This document shows, piece after piece, positions 35,378-44,827 of a stretch of 61,551 nucleotides of DNA. The notes beneath the pieces are model-generated. The model saw only the letters and a program-made list of their open reading frames with translations. It was not told the origin of the DNA and made no database searches. Both the position numbers and the translations under genes were made by a program. How positions within the stretch are numbered: position 1 is the stretch's first letter; each line of letters begins with the position of its first letter. Origin of the DNA: an uncultured Ruminococcus sp. (GTDB lineage Bacteria > Bacillota > Clostridia > Oscillospirales > Ruminococcaceae); contig ONMB01000007.1 of the NCBI GenBank assembly GCA_900318825.1, forward strand, positions 1 through 61,551, read 5' to 3'.

Positions 35378-35917
35378 ATGAAAGCACTTGTAATAAACTG
35401 CAGTCCCGTCAGAAATGGCGCTACTGCTGAGATAGTCCGCATAACAGCACAGCAGCTCTCACAGCGCTATGACACCAAAAGCATATGTATCGACGACTAT
35501 GACTTCAGCTTCTGCAAGGGCTGCCGAAGCTGTCATAACACAGCAAAATGCGTTCAGCAGGACGGTTTTGACCTTGCCGCTGAAGAATTTGAACGTGCAG
35601 ATATAATAGTATCTGTTGCGCCGTCATACTGGGCAGATGTGCCCGGACAATTCAAGGCTTTCATCGACAGATTTACCCCGTGGTGCAATACACACGAACC
35701 TCACGCCTCTCTCAGTAAGGGCAAGCGCGGCTATGCAGTCGCACTTAGGACAGGACCTTCAATGCCGGAGTGCCAGCGTATTATAGGTACTATTGAGCAT
35801 TTCTACGGTCATCTTGAAATAGAGTGCTGCGGCTCGCTCGGACTCTGCTCCGTTGAGTACAAGGAGGCAGTCAAGTCACGGGAAGCCGAAATAATCGCTT
35901 TCTGTGAGAAGATATGA
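35378..35917 (+). CDS. flavodoxin-fold NAD(P)H reductase with Cys cluster
   Basis: 179 residues. The start KALVINCSPVRNGATAEIV is the FMN phosphate loop of the NADPH-dependent FMN reductase/iron-sulfur flavoprotein family, and VSVAPSYWADVPGQFKAFIDRF completes the flavin pocket. A CKGCRSCHNTAKC cluster (about 47-59) could bind a metal or Fe-S. It starts 12 nt after the ATPase stop with AAGGAGG, so it is cotranscribed with it. Whether it serves redox or metal homeostasis is unknown. Confidence 0.85.
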   Translation: MKALVINCSPVRNGATAEIVRITAQQLSQRYDTKSICIDDYDFSFCKGCRSCHNTAKCVQQDGFDLAAEEFERADIIVSVAPSYWADVPGQFKAFIDRFTPWCNTHEPHASLSKGKRGYAVALRTGPSMPECQRIIGTIEHFYGHLEIECCGSLGLCSVEYKEAVKSREAEIIAFCEKI

Positions 35918-35965
35918 AAACAAGAGGGGGAACAGTAATGCTGTTCCCCCTCTTGTTTTTTGCGG
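35917..35965 (+). terminator. strong terminator after the ATPase operon
   Basis: A 19-bp perfect stem (35917-35935 with 35941-35959), 5-nt loop, then T run. Its 3' end contains the -35 of the next promoter. Confidence 0.94.
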
Positions 35966-35981
35966 CGGATTATGCTATACT
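35953..35981 (+). promoter_or_regulatory. birA promoter overlapping the upstream terminator
   Basis: TTGTTT (35953-35958), 17 bp, TATACT (35976-35981), extended -10 TGC. The -35 lies in the 3' arm of the terminator stem. Confidence 0.75.
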
Positions 35982-35999
35982 TTCATTGGAGGTAATGCT

Positions 36000-36992
36000 A
36001 TGAACGTTAAAGAAAGTCTGCTTAATACCCTTGCCGCTTCCGGCGGTGAATATATATCAGGCGCGGCTCTCGCGGAAAAGCTCGGAGTGAGCCGCAACGC
36101 TGTCTGGAAAGCCGTAAAAGCGCTCCAGACCGAGGGCTACACAATAGAGTCCGTGACCTCTAAGGGCTACCGTCTCGCGATGAACAATAACCGCCTTTCC
36201 GAAAAGCTCATAACCGCTCACCTGAATACCAAATTGCTCGGCAGACAGCTTAAAGTATTCGACGAGATAAATTCCACGAATACCGCCGCAAAGGAACTCG
36301 CTTCCGGCGGTGCTCCACATGGAACGGCTGTCGTTGCAGACACTCAGACTATGGGACGCGGCAGGCTCGGACGCACGTTTGTATCCCCTGCCGGCACGGG
36401 AATTTACCTCAGCGTGATACTCCATCCCGACCTTGAACTTGAAGCAACTTCAATGATGACCATTGCCGCTTCAGTCGCAGTCGCAGAAGCGATCGAGGAG
36501 CTGACCGGAGTTCCCGTTCAGATAAAGTGGGTGAACGACATCTACCTCGGCGGCAAGAAAATATGCGGCATACTCACGGAGGCTTCGCTCGGACTCGAGA
36601 TGAAGTCCCTTGACTACGCCGTGATAGGTATAGGCGTGAATGTACGGAGCGTCCGGGGTGAATTCGACAGCGAGCTCATACAGACAGCCACCTCCATTGA
36701 GGACGAGACCGGTCTCGTTATTGACCGCAACGCACTATGCGCCGCTATCCTCGACCGCCTCGAAGTGTACACGGACGACCTGCGCGACCGCAGCTTTCTT
36801 AAAGGCTACCGCCGCCGCGAGCTCCTGACAGGCAACGATATAACAGCTATGGTCGGAAGCCAGCCTTTCACCGGAAAAGCAACAGGTATCGACGGCAACG
36901 GCAATCTCATTGTTGAACTCCCCGACGGCTCAGTAAAGCATCTCGGCTCTGGTGAAGCGAACCTTTGCAGAATAAAAAAGCATCTGCCATAA
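36000..36992 (+). CDS. birA: bifunctional biotin-protein ligase/repressor BirA
   Basis: 330 residues. Winged HTH (about 15-60: SGAALAEKLGVSRNAVWKAVKALQTEGY), then the BPL core with TMGRGRLGRTFVSPAGTGIYLSV (biotinyl-AMP loop, GRGRLGR), KWVNDIYLGGKKICGIL and an SH3-like C-terminus (about 280-325). It activates biotin and attaches it to carboxylases, and can repress biotin genes. The start is ATG 36000, 8 nt after GGAGGT. The stop codon lies in the loop of the terminator hairpin. An operator could not be identified. Confidence 0.96.
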   Translation: MNVKESLLNTLAASGGEYISGAALAEKLGVSRNAVWKAVKALQTEGYTIESVTSKGYRLAMNNNRLSEKLITAHLNTKLLGRQLKVFDEINSTNTAAKELASGGAPHGTAVVADTQTMGRGRLGRTFVSPAGTGIYLSVILHPDLELEATSMMTIAASVAVAEAIEELTGVPVQIKWVNDIYLGGKKICGILTEASLGLEMKSLDYAVIGIGVNVRSVRGEFDSELIQTATSIEDETGLVIDRNALCAAILDRLEVYTDDLRDRSFLKGYRRRELLTGNDITAMVGSQPFTGKATGIDGNGNLIVELPDGSVKHLGSGEANLCRIKKHLP

Positions 36993-37006
36993 GCAGATGC
37001 TTTTTT
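36974..37006 (+). terminator. bidirectional terminator between birA and the polysaccharide operon
   Basis: GCATCTGC/GCAGATGC (36980-36987, 36993-37000) with flanking A6 and T6, so it ends birA and, read backwards, the minus operon whose last stop is at 37005. The birA stop is in its loop. Confidence 0.92.
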
Positions 37007-37943
37007 ATTGCTGTTCGACGCGGCTTGGAGCTAAACGCCTGCCGCAGATATTTCCTATTGCAAACGCGATGACGTCCGCAAGTATAGATGAAAATCTCAT
37101 AACGAGTGCAAAGAGAATGATGCGGTCGGAATACTTATCTCCGCCGACGAATATCATAACGCCCTCACGGATACCGATACCGCCGGGAGCTCCGGGGGTA
37201 ACGAAGCCGATTATCCACGCAAACATAAAGGCGCCTGTCAGGACGAGCTGTTCGGAGAAGGAAGCCTCCGGCACGACCAGCATGACGCAGATGAGGTACA
37301 TACCGGCGGAAACGCAGTTGTGGACGAAATAGTAGAATATGCCGCTCAGAAGCTGAGGGCGGTTCTCCTTTTCAAAGGCTTTCGAGTATTTTGAGATATA
37401 TCCGCGGAACTTCTCAGCGAATTTGACTCTGAGAGCTATTATAATTGCTGCGAGAACGATAACACCGGCAATTCCGACAAGGAGGATATTCTTTCCGTAC
37501 TTTTCGAGGAGCTCGGCTATGCGTCCGCCGAGGAGAATGACCGAAACGACACCTGTCCAGAAAACGCAGAACAGTATATCAAGTATCGTGGCACAGGCAA
37601 CGTCAACGTGACTGATGTTCATATCTGCCGCAAGCTGATTTCTTCCGACATACTGGAACACGTTTCCGGGGAGGTACTTGTAGATATTCGACCGTGTATA
37701 GACGGGCATTGCCGCTTTGAACGGTATCCTGACTCCGGAGAGCGAACGTGTGAACATGAGCCACGGGAAGCACGAGCATATAATGATGATAGTCTGTATC
37801 ACACAGCCTGTCACAAGAGCCGCAATGACTCTGCCCGAACGGAACTGCGAATAGCTGATATCCATATCCAGCAGTTTTTTCACCACGAATGCCAGTGCAG
37901 CTATCATAACGATATTTCCGGCGATCTTGACGTATTTCTTCAT
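37005..37943 (-). CDS. YbhN/LPG-synthase-TM-like membrane protein
   Basis: 312 residues with about eight TM helices and the family signature RSNIYKYLPGNVFQYVGRN (about 84-103) and PGAPGGIGIREGVMI (about 255). The UPF0104/LPG_synthase_TM family includes the MprF flippase domain; several members act in polysaccharide and lipid-linked substrate flipping. It is the last gene of the surface-glycan operon, overlapping the preceding gene (ATGA). Role inferred from context. Confidence 0.87.
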   Translation of the reverse strand: MKKYVKIAGNIVMIAALAFVVKKLLDMDISYSQFRSGRVIAALVTGCVIQTIIIICSCFPWLMFTRSLSGVRIPFKAAMPVYTRSNIYKYLPGNVFQYVGRNQLAADMNISHVDVACATILDILFCVFWTGVVSVILLGGRIAELLEKYGKNILLVGIAGVIVLAAIIIALRVKFAEKFRGYISKYSKAFEKENRPQLLSGIFYYFVHNCVSAGMYLICVMLVVPEASFSEQLVLTGAFMFAWIIGFVTPGAPGGIGIREGVMIFVGGDKYSDRIILFALVMRFSSILADVIAFAIGNICGRRLAPSRVEQQ

Positions 37944-38911
37944 TCGTGCTGCTCCTTGATTTCTTTAATGAGCTTTGCAAGAGCCTCGGGATCGCCCATA
38001 GGACAGAACCATATTCCCTCGTCAGACTCGCTGTAAAGCTCGTGAGTAGCGGGATTGTCGCCGAGTATCATCGGCTTTTCCATAGCCCTGTAAATGTAGG
38101 CTTTTCCGGGGATAGTACGCTTAGCCTTCATTATGGAGCTGTTGAAGTGACCGGCAAGACAGAGGTCAGCTGAAGCAATCTTCTCAGCGAGCTCCTCCTG
38201 AGAGAGCCACTCATAGTAATCGGTGATATTCTCTGCGGTACGTCTGCCGCTGCCGAGAGGACCGACAACGATGAAGCGGATACCCTCCTCATTTTCGAGG
38301 AGCCTCATAGCCTCGAGGATAACGTCAACTCCCTGCAACGGAAGAACGCTGCCGAAGTAGAGGACGGTAAAGTCCTCGTGCGGAGCGGTCTCGCGGGGGT
38401 AATATATACTGGTATCGGCTTCGAGGTAGAGCGCTCTCATCTTATCCTGAGGATAGGAGAACTCCTTACAGAAATACCTGCCATGAGCCTTGGTGTCACA
38501 TATCGCAAGGTCAGCGTGCTTGAGCGTATGTTTGTCTATCGCCTTGATGAACCTTCCGATGAGGCTTTTGGGACTGAATTTTTTCCTGTCGAAGCAGAGC
38601 GTGTCATACATTGAGATGAAGAAGTCCATAACGAGGGGCTTCTTTTTCAGCTTCCACGCAAAGAGCGGCATAACGAGCTGCGGAGCAAAGCCTATGAAGC
38701 TGAGGTCATAGTCGTCCATATCCACGCCGAGCAGCTTGCGGTAGACGTAGATAAGGCGCTTGAGGTAGCTCTTTTCGGGAGAAGCAATGACTGTGACCTC
38801 GTTGCCCTGTTCACGGAGCAGCCTTATCTCCTGAGTAAGACGGAGGTAGTCGCTGTTCTTCGTACCAACGTAGAGAACGCGTTTGTTTCTGATGTCGCTC
38901 AGGCTTTTCAT
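37940..38911 (-). CDS. glycosyltransferase (GT4-like)
   Basis: 323 residues. Rossmann-type N-terminal half (RVLYVGTKNSDYLRLTQEIRLLREQGNEV) and a C-terminal half with FTVLYFGSVLPLQGVDVILEAMRLLENEEGIRFIVVGPLG and FNSSIMKAKRTIPGKAYIYRAMEKPMILGDNPATHEL, which carries the sugar-nucleotide site of GT4 enzymes. Donor and acceptor unknown. It overlaps its neighbour by ATGA. Confidence 0.83.
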   Translation of the reverse strand: MKSLSDIRNKRVLYVGTKNSDYLRLTQEIRLLREQGNEVTVIASPEKSYLKRLIYVYRKLLGVDMDDYDLSFIGFAPQLVMPLFAWKLKKKPLVMDFFISMYDTLCFDRKKFSPKSLIGRFIKAIDKHTLKHADLAICDTKAHGRYFCKEFSYPQDKMRALYLEADTSIYYPRETAPHEDFTVLYFGSVLPLQGVDVILEAMRLLENEEGIRFIVVGPLGSGRRTAENITDYYEWLSQEELAEKIASADLCLAGHFNSSIMKAKRTIPGKAYIYRAMEKPMILGDNPATHELYSESDEGIWFCPMGDPEALAKLIKEIKEQHE

Positions 38912-39912
38912 TTCTCAGACTCCTTTGAGATCTTTTCGAGCTCCTCCTCTGTAAGAAGGTCAGTGGGCTCGCAGGTCTTGCACTCCATTTTTCTCACGCG
39001 GTACTGAACGTCCTCGAGCAGCTTGCGGTTAGCAGCGATAGTGTCGCCGAGAAGTCCGAGCGTAATGGTCTGGAAACCGAGCATTATGAAAATAGCGGTA
39101 AGGATAAGGGACTGAACGTGACCTGAGCCCTCTCCCATACCGAGAAGTATGAGGAATCTCACGCCGAGTGCACAGCCGACAATCATAAGTATCCAGCCGA
39201 TAGTCATGAAGAACTGGAGCGGCTTGTACATTACGAACGAACGGGTGATGACAGTCGAAGAACGCTTCATATAGCGCCACATACTCGAGAAGAGTCTTGA
39301 GGGGCGAGTTTCGGGGTTAGTTCTTATCGGGACGGAAGTCATAGCAGTCTTGTTGTTGCCTGCCTGAATGATAGTTTCGAGGGTGTAGGTGTAGGCATTG
39401 ACAACGTTGAGTCTCAGCGCAGCCTCGCGTGAGTAAGCGCGGAAGCCGCTGGGAGCGTCGGGGATATCAGTGCCGGAAGCTACGCGGACTACCCAGCTTC
39501 CGAGGTGCTGGAACTTCTTCTTTTTCCATGAAAAATGCTCTGTCTGGTCGATAGGTCTCTCACCGATAACGATATCAGCCTTGCGGTCAATAATGGGACG
39601 GACTATCTTTTCGATATCTGCACCGCAGTATTGGTTATCGGCGTCTGTATTCACAATGATGTCAGCGCCGAGGTGCAGGCAGGCGTCGATACCGGCCATA
39701 AAACCTTTGGCGAGTCCCTTGTTCTGCTTGAAGGAAACTATATGGTGAAAACCGAGCTCCTTAGCCTTTTTAACGGTATTGTCCTTGCTTCCGTCGTTTA
39801 TTACGAGGTATTCGATAGTATCTATACCGTCGATGTGTCTGGGGAGATCGTTATACGCAAGCTCAAGTGTTTCCTCCTCGTTATAGCAGGGTATCTGTAT
39901 TATCAGCTTCAT
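38908..39912 (-). CDS. family-2 glycosyltransferase with membrane tail (DPM1-like)
   Basis: 334 residues. The GT-A fold begins IQIPCYNEEETLELAYNDLP and has VNTDADNQYCG (the DxD metal site, about 90-97). Two TM helices follow near 240-260 and 270-295 (FMTIGWILMIVGCALGVRFL). Proteins of this form make polyprenyl-phosphate-linked sugars or extend lipid-linked glycans. It sits in the glycan operon next to a GT-C-like protein, which could use its lipid-linked product. Confidence 0.88.
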   Translation of the reverse strand: MKLIIQIPCYNEEETLELAYNDLPRHIDGIDTIEYLVINDGSKDNTVKKAKELGFHHIVSFKQNKGLAKGFMAGIDACLHLGADIIVNTDADNQYCGADIEKIVRPIIDRKADIVIGERPIDQTEHFSWKKKKFQHLGSWVVRVASGTDIPDAPSGFRAYSREAALRLNVVNAYTYTLETIIQAGNNKTAMTSVPIRTNPETRPSRLFSSMWRYMKRSSTVITRSFVMYKPLQFFMTIGWILMIVGCALGVRFLILLGMGEGSGHVQSLILTAIFIMLGFQTITLGLLGDTIAANRKLLEDVQYRVRKMECKTCEPTDLLTEEELEKISKESEK

Positions 39913-39930
39913 TTCAGGTCGTCCTTTCTT

Positions 39931-42408
39931 TTAATTAGCAGCTCTGAACTGTACCGACTGTATCGGTATTCCGAGCTCTCTTGTATCATTAGGATTTATC
40001 TTTGATGCCTTCCAAATAGGAGAGCGTATCTCAAGGATATTCTCGCCGTCCACGACATATCCGCCGGGGAGCTCAAAGTTGAGCGGCTCTATCTTTTCGG
40101 TTTTTCTTATCGTCTGTGTTCCTAACTTCTTACCGTTGAGATACATAGTTACCTCGAGCTCGTCATAGCCTATCGTTCCGAGCGGGACCTTGTTTCCGAG
40201 GTTGAGTATAACTTTGTAATCGGTGGGATAAAGACCGCAGAGGATCTTGGTATCCTTTGAATTTGTCCAGCAGTATGTGCCTTCGACAGCAGATACGCCG
40301 GTCATTTTGTCGTGGTCGTCTTCGGCGGTATATTCAAAATCGTACTTGTCAAAGACATAGAGTCCAATATTCTCGTCTATCTTCCAGAACTTCTCAGGAT
40401 AGGGCATAATATCAGCCGTATTGTTGAGGCCGTCCTCGATATGGTGTACGACATTCTTGTAGAGCGGCTTATAGTCGTTCTCGTCGAGCTTATTGCCGGA
40501 GATGTAGTAGACCTTTCCGTGGCGCTCTGTGAGTTTTCTGAGCTGATCCGGATCGGACTCGTCCTCAGGATAGACAGCCGCATGATTAATGCTTCTTATA
40601 GGGAGCCAGAGAGTATTCGTATAATTTGGTGAGATGACAACGCAGTCGCTGTCGTCGATGAAATCGGAGAGGTCGCTGATTATGCTCCATTCCATACGGG
40701 TATCGTCCTTGTGTCCCATGAGGTAGGTGTTATAGGGCATCGAGAACGCGATACCGGCAGCAGTTGCGGGATAGAGGAGCTTTCCGCCGAAACGGTCGAG
40801 AGTGATCACGCAGAGGATAACGCCTATCGGTACGAAAGGTGCGAGGTAGCGTGAATAGTAGTAATAATGCTGTATGTCATAGCGCAGGAAAGCGGAGTAG
40901 AAGAGTATGCAGTAGAAGAACATCATAGCCACTATGATCCTCTGCTCGCTTGCTGCGATGTGGGAGGTCCAGATCAGGGCAGCGATAAAGCCGAGAACGA
41001 AGAGTACCAGACCGATATTTCCGGCAAAGCCGACGAGTGTGAGGTACTTTGCACCGTCCCAGCTGCTGTACTTTGTGAGAGCCTTAACACCGATATAAAG
41101 TGACGGCAGTATGAACATGAGCCTGATAGCGAGAGTCTTGCTCTTTGAAACATTTATCCTGCGCTTTGTCATCTTCTTGACGCCGCTCTTTTTCTTCTTT
41201 TTTACCACCTTCGACACAACAGCTATGAAGGCTGCAACAAAAGCAAGTCCCACAGCCGAAACTGCGATGACAACCTTTGTTATGCTGAAAGGATCAATGC
41301 CGTGCACGAAGAGCGGGCTGTAATTGTTCATCGTGTAGAATGGCTGAACGTGCCTCATCATGAAGTAGCTGATGAAGTAGCCGCACACAGTCACCGGCAT
41401 GAGCACTGCGAACTGTTTCTCGCGTGTAACGACGTACATATAGCCATAGATCATCACGAACATCGGTATCATGGTGTATATCGAAACGTGATAGCAGGAG
41501 AATACAGCTACCGGCAGTATCGAGAGCCATCTGTCCTTCGGGTTCTCATCGTCCGCTATGAGGTAGAGGAACGATGCCGGCAGAAGTGCAAGGAACATCT
41601 CGGTGAGCGCCGACTTGGATACCCATATAACTACCGGCGCCATCGCAACTGCTGCACACGCACAAAATGCCGAAGCAGTTTTCAGCTTGAATTCGCGGCA
41701 GGTGAAGTACACGAGGAATATCAGGAGGAAATAGAAGATCGTCTCTATCCCCATCATATTCTCCATACCGAAGAGAGTTCCCCACATTGCAAGGAGAGCT
41801 GAATAGGTCGGGATACCGTGGAAGATACCGGACACAGGACTTTCACCGCTCCTGTAAGAAGTCTTTGGGTAATTCTCCGGCTCTATATCAAAGCCACGGA
41901 GGTGGTTCTTGACATTATACTCAAAGGTCTCTCTTTCGTGGTCGCTCCTGAGATCGTGGTATTCTCTGAAGTCCTTCTGCCTGTGGGTATCGCCGTTCAT
42001 AAAGAGGACAGCCTGCGTCTGATAGACGCCCTGATCCTGTCCCATGCCGAACATCTCGTTCTTGCTGTGGACGAACGGCAGAGTGAGCAGACACACCAGC
42101 AGCGGTATCACCGCATCTTTCAGGGAAAAGTCCGCTTTGATCAGCTTTTTCAGCTTGAAAGGTCTGCTCCTGCGGGCAAACACCGCTGCCCCGAGCAGTA
42201 CAAGGTCTGTGAAAGCCGTGAGCCACGCGGTAGGCCCGACGCCGTACCTGTCGACGACAAAGAGTCCCATACTCACGATAACATGGGTGAACAGCCACAG
42301 AATGATGCCCAAAACAGCCGATTCAACGGCATTCTTTCTTCCGAACCATATCACGGAAGCCAGCACGGAAAAGATAACTCCGGCTATACATACTCCACCA
42401 TACAGCAT
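39931..42408 (-). CDS. large polytopic membrane protein, GT-C glycosyltransferase-like
   Basis: 825 residues, about 12-14 TM helices over residues 1-560, then a soluble C-terminal part (about 580-825) with a beta-rich region (VILNLGNKVPLGTIGYDELEVTMYLNGKKL). Architecture and the neighbouring DPM1-like gene fit GT-C enzymes that use polyprenyl-phosphate sugars, but I do not see an unambiguous family motif. Best guess: transfers a sugar to the growing glycan on the outer face. The start ATG has only a close AGGAA; a later start is possible. Confidence 0.72.
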   Translation of the reverse strand: MLYGGVCIAGVIFSVLASVIWFGRKNAVESAVLGIILWLFTHVIVSMGLFVVDRYGVGPTAWLTAFTDLVLLGAAVFARRSRPFKLKKLIKADFSLKDAVIPLLVCLLTLPFVHSKNEMFGMGQDQGVYQTQAVLFMNGDTHRQKDFREYHDLRSDHERETFEYNVKNHLRGFDIEPENYPKTSYRSGESPVSGIFHGIPTYSALLAMWGTLFGMENMMGIETIFYFLLIFLVYFTCREFKLKTASAFCACAAVAMAPVVIWVSKSALTEMFLALLPASFLYLIADDENPKDRWLSILPVAVFSCYHVSIYTMIPMFVMIYGYMYVVTREKQFAVLMPVTVCGYFISYFMMRHVQPFYTMNNYSPLFVHGIDPFSITKVVIAVSAVGLAFVAAFIAVVSKVVKKKKKSGVKKMTKRRINVSKSKTLAIRLMFILPSLYIGVKALTKYSSWDGAKYLTLVGFAGNIGLVLFVLGFIAALIWTSHIAASEQRIIVAMMFFYCILFYSAFLRYDIQHYYYYSRYLAPFVPIGVILCVITLDRFGGKLLYPATAAGIAFSMPYNTYLMGHKDDTRMEWSIISDLSDFIDDSDCVVISPNYTNTLWLPIRSINHAAVYPEDESDPDQLRKLTERHGKVYYISGNKLDENDYKPLYKNVVHHIEDGLNNTADIMPYPEKFWKIDENIGLYVFDKYDFEYTAEDDHDKMTGVSAVEGTYCWTNSKDTKILCGLYPTDYKVILNLGNKVPLGTIGYDELEVTMYLNGKKLGTQTIRKTEKIEPLNFELPGGYVVDGENILEIRSPIWKASKINPNDTRELGIPIQSVQFRAAN

Positions 42409-42425
42409 TTCCTGACTATTCCCCC

Positions 42426-43604
42426 TTAGATGCTTTCGATAAGTTCCACGAAATTCTTCATTATTACTTCCCAGCGGTAGTTATTCTCGATATAAGCCAC
42501 CGCATTCTTTCTCATTTCAGCGTACTCGGCACTGTGAGAGAAGATGTAATCGAGAATTCCCTCAAACTCGAAGTAATTCATATAGTAAAGACCGCCGTTG
42601 CTCTTTATGCAGTGTCCCTTGAGGACCTCGCATATGCCGTTCACGATGACCGGAACGGAGAGCGTCATAGCCTCGAGCACTGATATTGAAAGGCTCTCGA
42701 ACTTTGACGGGAGCACGAGCGCTTTTGCTCCGGAAATACCGCTGAACTTGTCCTCCTCGCTGACAAAGCCGAGGCTGAGTATGTCCTTGTGCTTGGGTAT
42801 CTCGCAGACCGGCTTGCCCATGAGGACGAGCTTGAGCCTGCTGTCCGGACGGCGTTTCTTGAACTCCATAAAGTACCTGAACATCATCGGGCAGTCCTTG
42901 CCCTCGTCGATACGTCCGACGTAGATGATGTAGTCGCCGTCTATCTTATATTTCTCGCGAAAAGCCTTTTCGTCCGGCTCGCAGGGCACCTCCACACCGG
43001 TACCCATTACCTTGCACGGTATATTCTCACAGTGGAAAAGTCCCTGAACCAGAGCCTTTTCCTCGTCCGTGAGGAAAACGTAAGCCTTCGGAAGAGTAAA
43101 GATCTTCTCGAAAGATTTAAAGTGTATGAAAGGTTCCTCATGAGCAGTCGGGATAAACACCGCCTTTTCAGCGACCTCCGGCATACCCATAACGGTGAGA
43201 TAGTAGAGGTAGGTCACGAAGATGAAGGCGTCGTAATTGTCCTTGTTGGCTCTGATGTAGTTGATAGCGTCAGGGCAGAAAGGTCCCTGCTTCTCGAACC
43301 ACACCTTCTCGGCAGCCTCATCGAAGTCGCCGCTGCCTATCCTTCCGAGGTAAGCGCCGTTGTACTCGTTGAAGTCCGCAGCACGGCACTCCTTGACAGA
43401 AAAACGCCTTACATGGACGCCGTTTATATCCTCCTCATCGGCGGTATAGTGGTTCTCCCATGTAGTATAGTCAAGAGCCTTTGTCGTTATAACATCTACC
43501 TGATATTCACCTGTAAGTCTCTCGGCTATCAGTCTTGTGTAGTACTCCGAACCGCCGTTTACCTCAAGTCCGTAGCGCTGATTTACCAATGCGATCCTTT
43601 TCAT
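42426..43604 (-). CDS. glycosyltransferase family 4
   Basis: 392 residues. N-terminal NQRYGLEVNGGSEYYTRLIAERLT and the donor-binding C-terminal half DYIIYVGRIDEGKDCPMMFRYFMEFKKRRPDSRLKLVLMGKP, KALVLPSKFESLSISVLEAMTLSVPVI (E-x7-E region). Similar to the next gene in layout, so the two may have arisen by duplication. It lies 3 nt from its neighbour. Confidence 0.9.
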   Translation of the reverse strand: MKRIALVNQRYGLEVNGGSEYYTRLIAERLTGEYQVDVITTKALDYTTWENHYTADEEDINGVHVRRFSVKECRAADFNEYNGAYLGRIGSGDFDEAAEKVWFEKQGPFCPDAINYIRANKDNYDAFIFVTYLYYLTVMGMPEVAEKAVFIPTAHEEPFIHFKSFEKIFTLPKAYVFLTDEEKALVQGLFHCENIPCKVMGTGVEVPCEPDEKAFREKYKIDGDYIIYVGRIDEGKDCPMMFRYFMEFKKRRPDSRLKLVLMGKPVCEIPKHKDILSLGFVSEEDKFSGISGAKALVLPSKFESLSISVLEAMTLSVPVIVNGICEVLKGHCIKSNGGLYYMNYFEFEGILDYIFSHSAEYAEMRKNAVAYIENNYRWEVIMKNFVELIESI

Positions 43605-43607
43605 TTC

Positions 43608-44810
43608 TCACTCTCCGGTTATATCCGCGAAAAATCGCTTGTATTTATCCACGATAACGTCCCAGTCGAAGTTCCTGCGGACGTAATCCCTGCCATTTGA
43701 GCCCATCTGCCATGCCGTATTCTTATGCTCGAGAATGTAGTCTGTACAGCCTTCAAATTCAAAATAATTTCCAAAGTACAGACCGCCATTCGACTCAGAA
43801 GCAAAATTTCTTGTAACGGCACAGTCCTCGTGAACGAGCACGGGACGTCCGCAGAGCCAGCTCTCCATGATAACAAGGGAGAAGCTCTCGTTCTTTGAGG
43901 GCTGACAGAGGAATTCCGCTGCGCCCTGAGCGTTGTACTTGTCCTGTCGGTCAACGAAGCCGAGGTCGAGTATCCTTCCGTTATCGACGAGCTCCTTCGG
44001 GAGGTCTATCTGACCGCCGCCGATGAGCACGAGTCTGAGGTCGGTATCGTGACGCCTGATATACTCCGCAAAATACTTTACGAGCGTGTGAACGTTCTTG
44101 CCCTCGTCCTTGCGTCCAGCGTAGAGAATGAACTGCTCCTTCACGCCGAATTTCTCGCGGAAAGCTGCGGGGTCCGGAACGATATCCGTATCCATGCCGA
44201 TGCCCATAACGATGGTCTTTGTACCGCTCTTTGAGAAGCCGTAAAGTCTCTCAGCGAGCTCAGCCTCGGGACGTGCATTGAACACCATTCCGGCAGTCTT
44301 GGGAAATACTTCCTTGAAACGGCTGAGATAAGCGTAAGCCTCATCGTGGAAGCAGGGTATCAGCACCGACTTCTCCGGGCACATCTGTGCGCCGTTGTAG
44401 GTCGTGCCGAACATATAGGGTATGAACACGAACAGCGAATAATCGTCGGAATGTCCGCGCATATATTCATAGAGTTCGGGACTGTTGACCATTTCGCGGA
44501 GGAATGTGTCCTCCTCCTCAGCGGTAACGGGAGTCTTGTTCATCAGCTTGAGGTTCACAGCGTCGAAAGCCGCAGTATCGCGCTTTCTGACCTTGAAACG
44601 GCGAATGGTTATGCCGTTTGCAGTAGAGTCCTCGCCCTCTTTGTAGTAGTTTTCGCTCCAGTCCGCGCCGAATTCCTTAACGCAGGTGGTAAGTATCTCC
44701 ACGGGTATGCCGGCATAGTGCAGGTGCGAAGCGACCTCGCGGAGCTCCATTTCCGCGCCGCCCGGAATACCGTCAGCGTACCACGGAATGACAAAGCCAA
44801 TTTTCTTCAT
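43608..44810 (-). CDS. glycosyltransferase family 4
   Basis: 400 residues. IGFVIPWYADGIPGGAEMELREVASHL, then QFILYAGRKDEGKNVHTLVKYFAEYIRRHDTDLRLVLIGGG and EFLCQPSKNESFSLVIMESWLCGRPVLVHEDCAVT. It resembles the preceding GT4 in pattern (KYNAQGAAEFL; KFSGISGAKALV). Specificity unknown. Confidence 0.9.
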   Translation of the reverse strand: MKKIGFVIPWYADGIPGGAEMELREVASHLHYAGIPVEILTTCVKEFGADWSENYYKEGEDSTANGITIRRFKVRKRDTAAFDAVNLKLMNKTPVTAEEEDTFLREMVNSPELYEYMRGHSDDYSLFVFIPYMFGTTYNGAQMCPEKSVLIPCFHDEAYAYLSRFKEVFPKTAGMVFNARPEAELAERLYGFSKSGTKTIVMGIGMDTDIVPDPAAFREKFGVKEQFILYAGRKDEGKNVHTLVKYFAEYIRRHDTDLRLVLIGGGQIDLPKELVDNGRILDLGFVDRQDKYNAQGAAEFLCQPSKNESFSLVIMESWLCGRPVLVHEDCAVTRNFASESNGGLYFGNYFEFEGCTDYILEHKNTAWQMGSNGRDYVRRNFDWDVIVDKYKRFFADITGE

Positions 44811-44827
44811 TGTACAAATCTCCTGTC

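Noticed and set aside
42789-43700. 303-residue plus-strand open frame
   Set aside because: Shadow of two GT4 genes on the minus strand.
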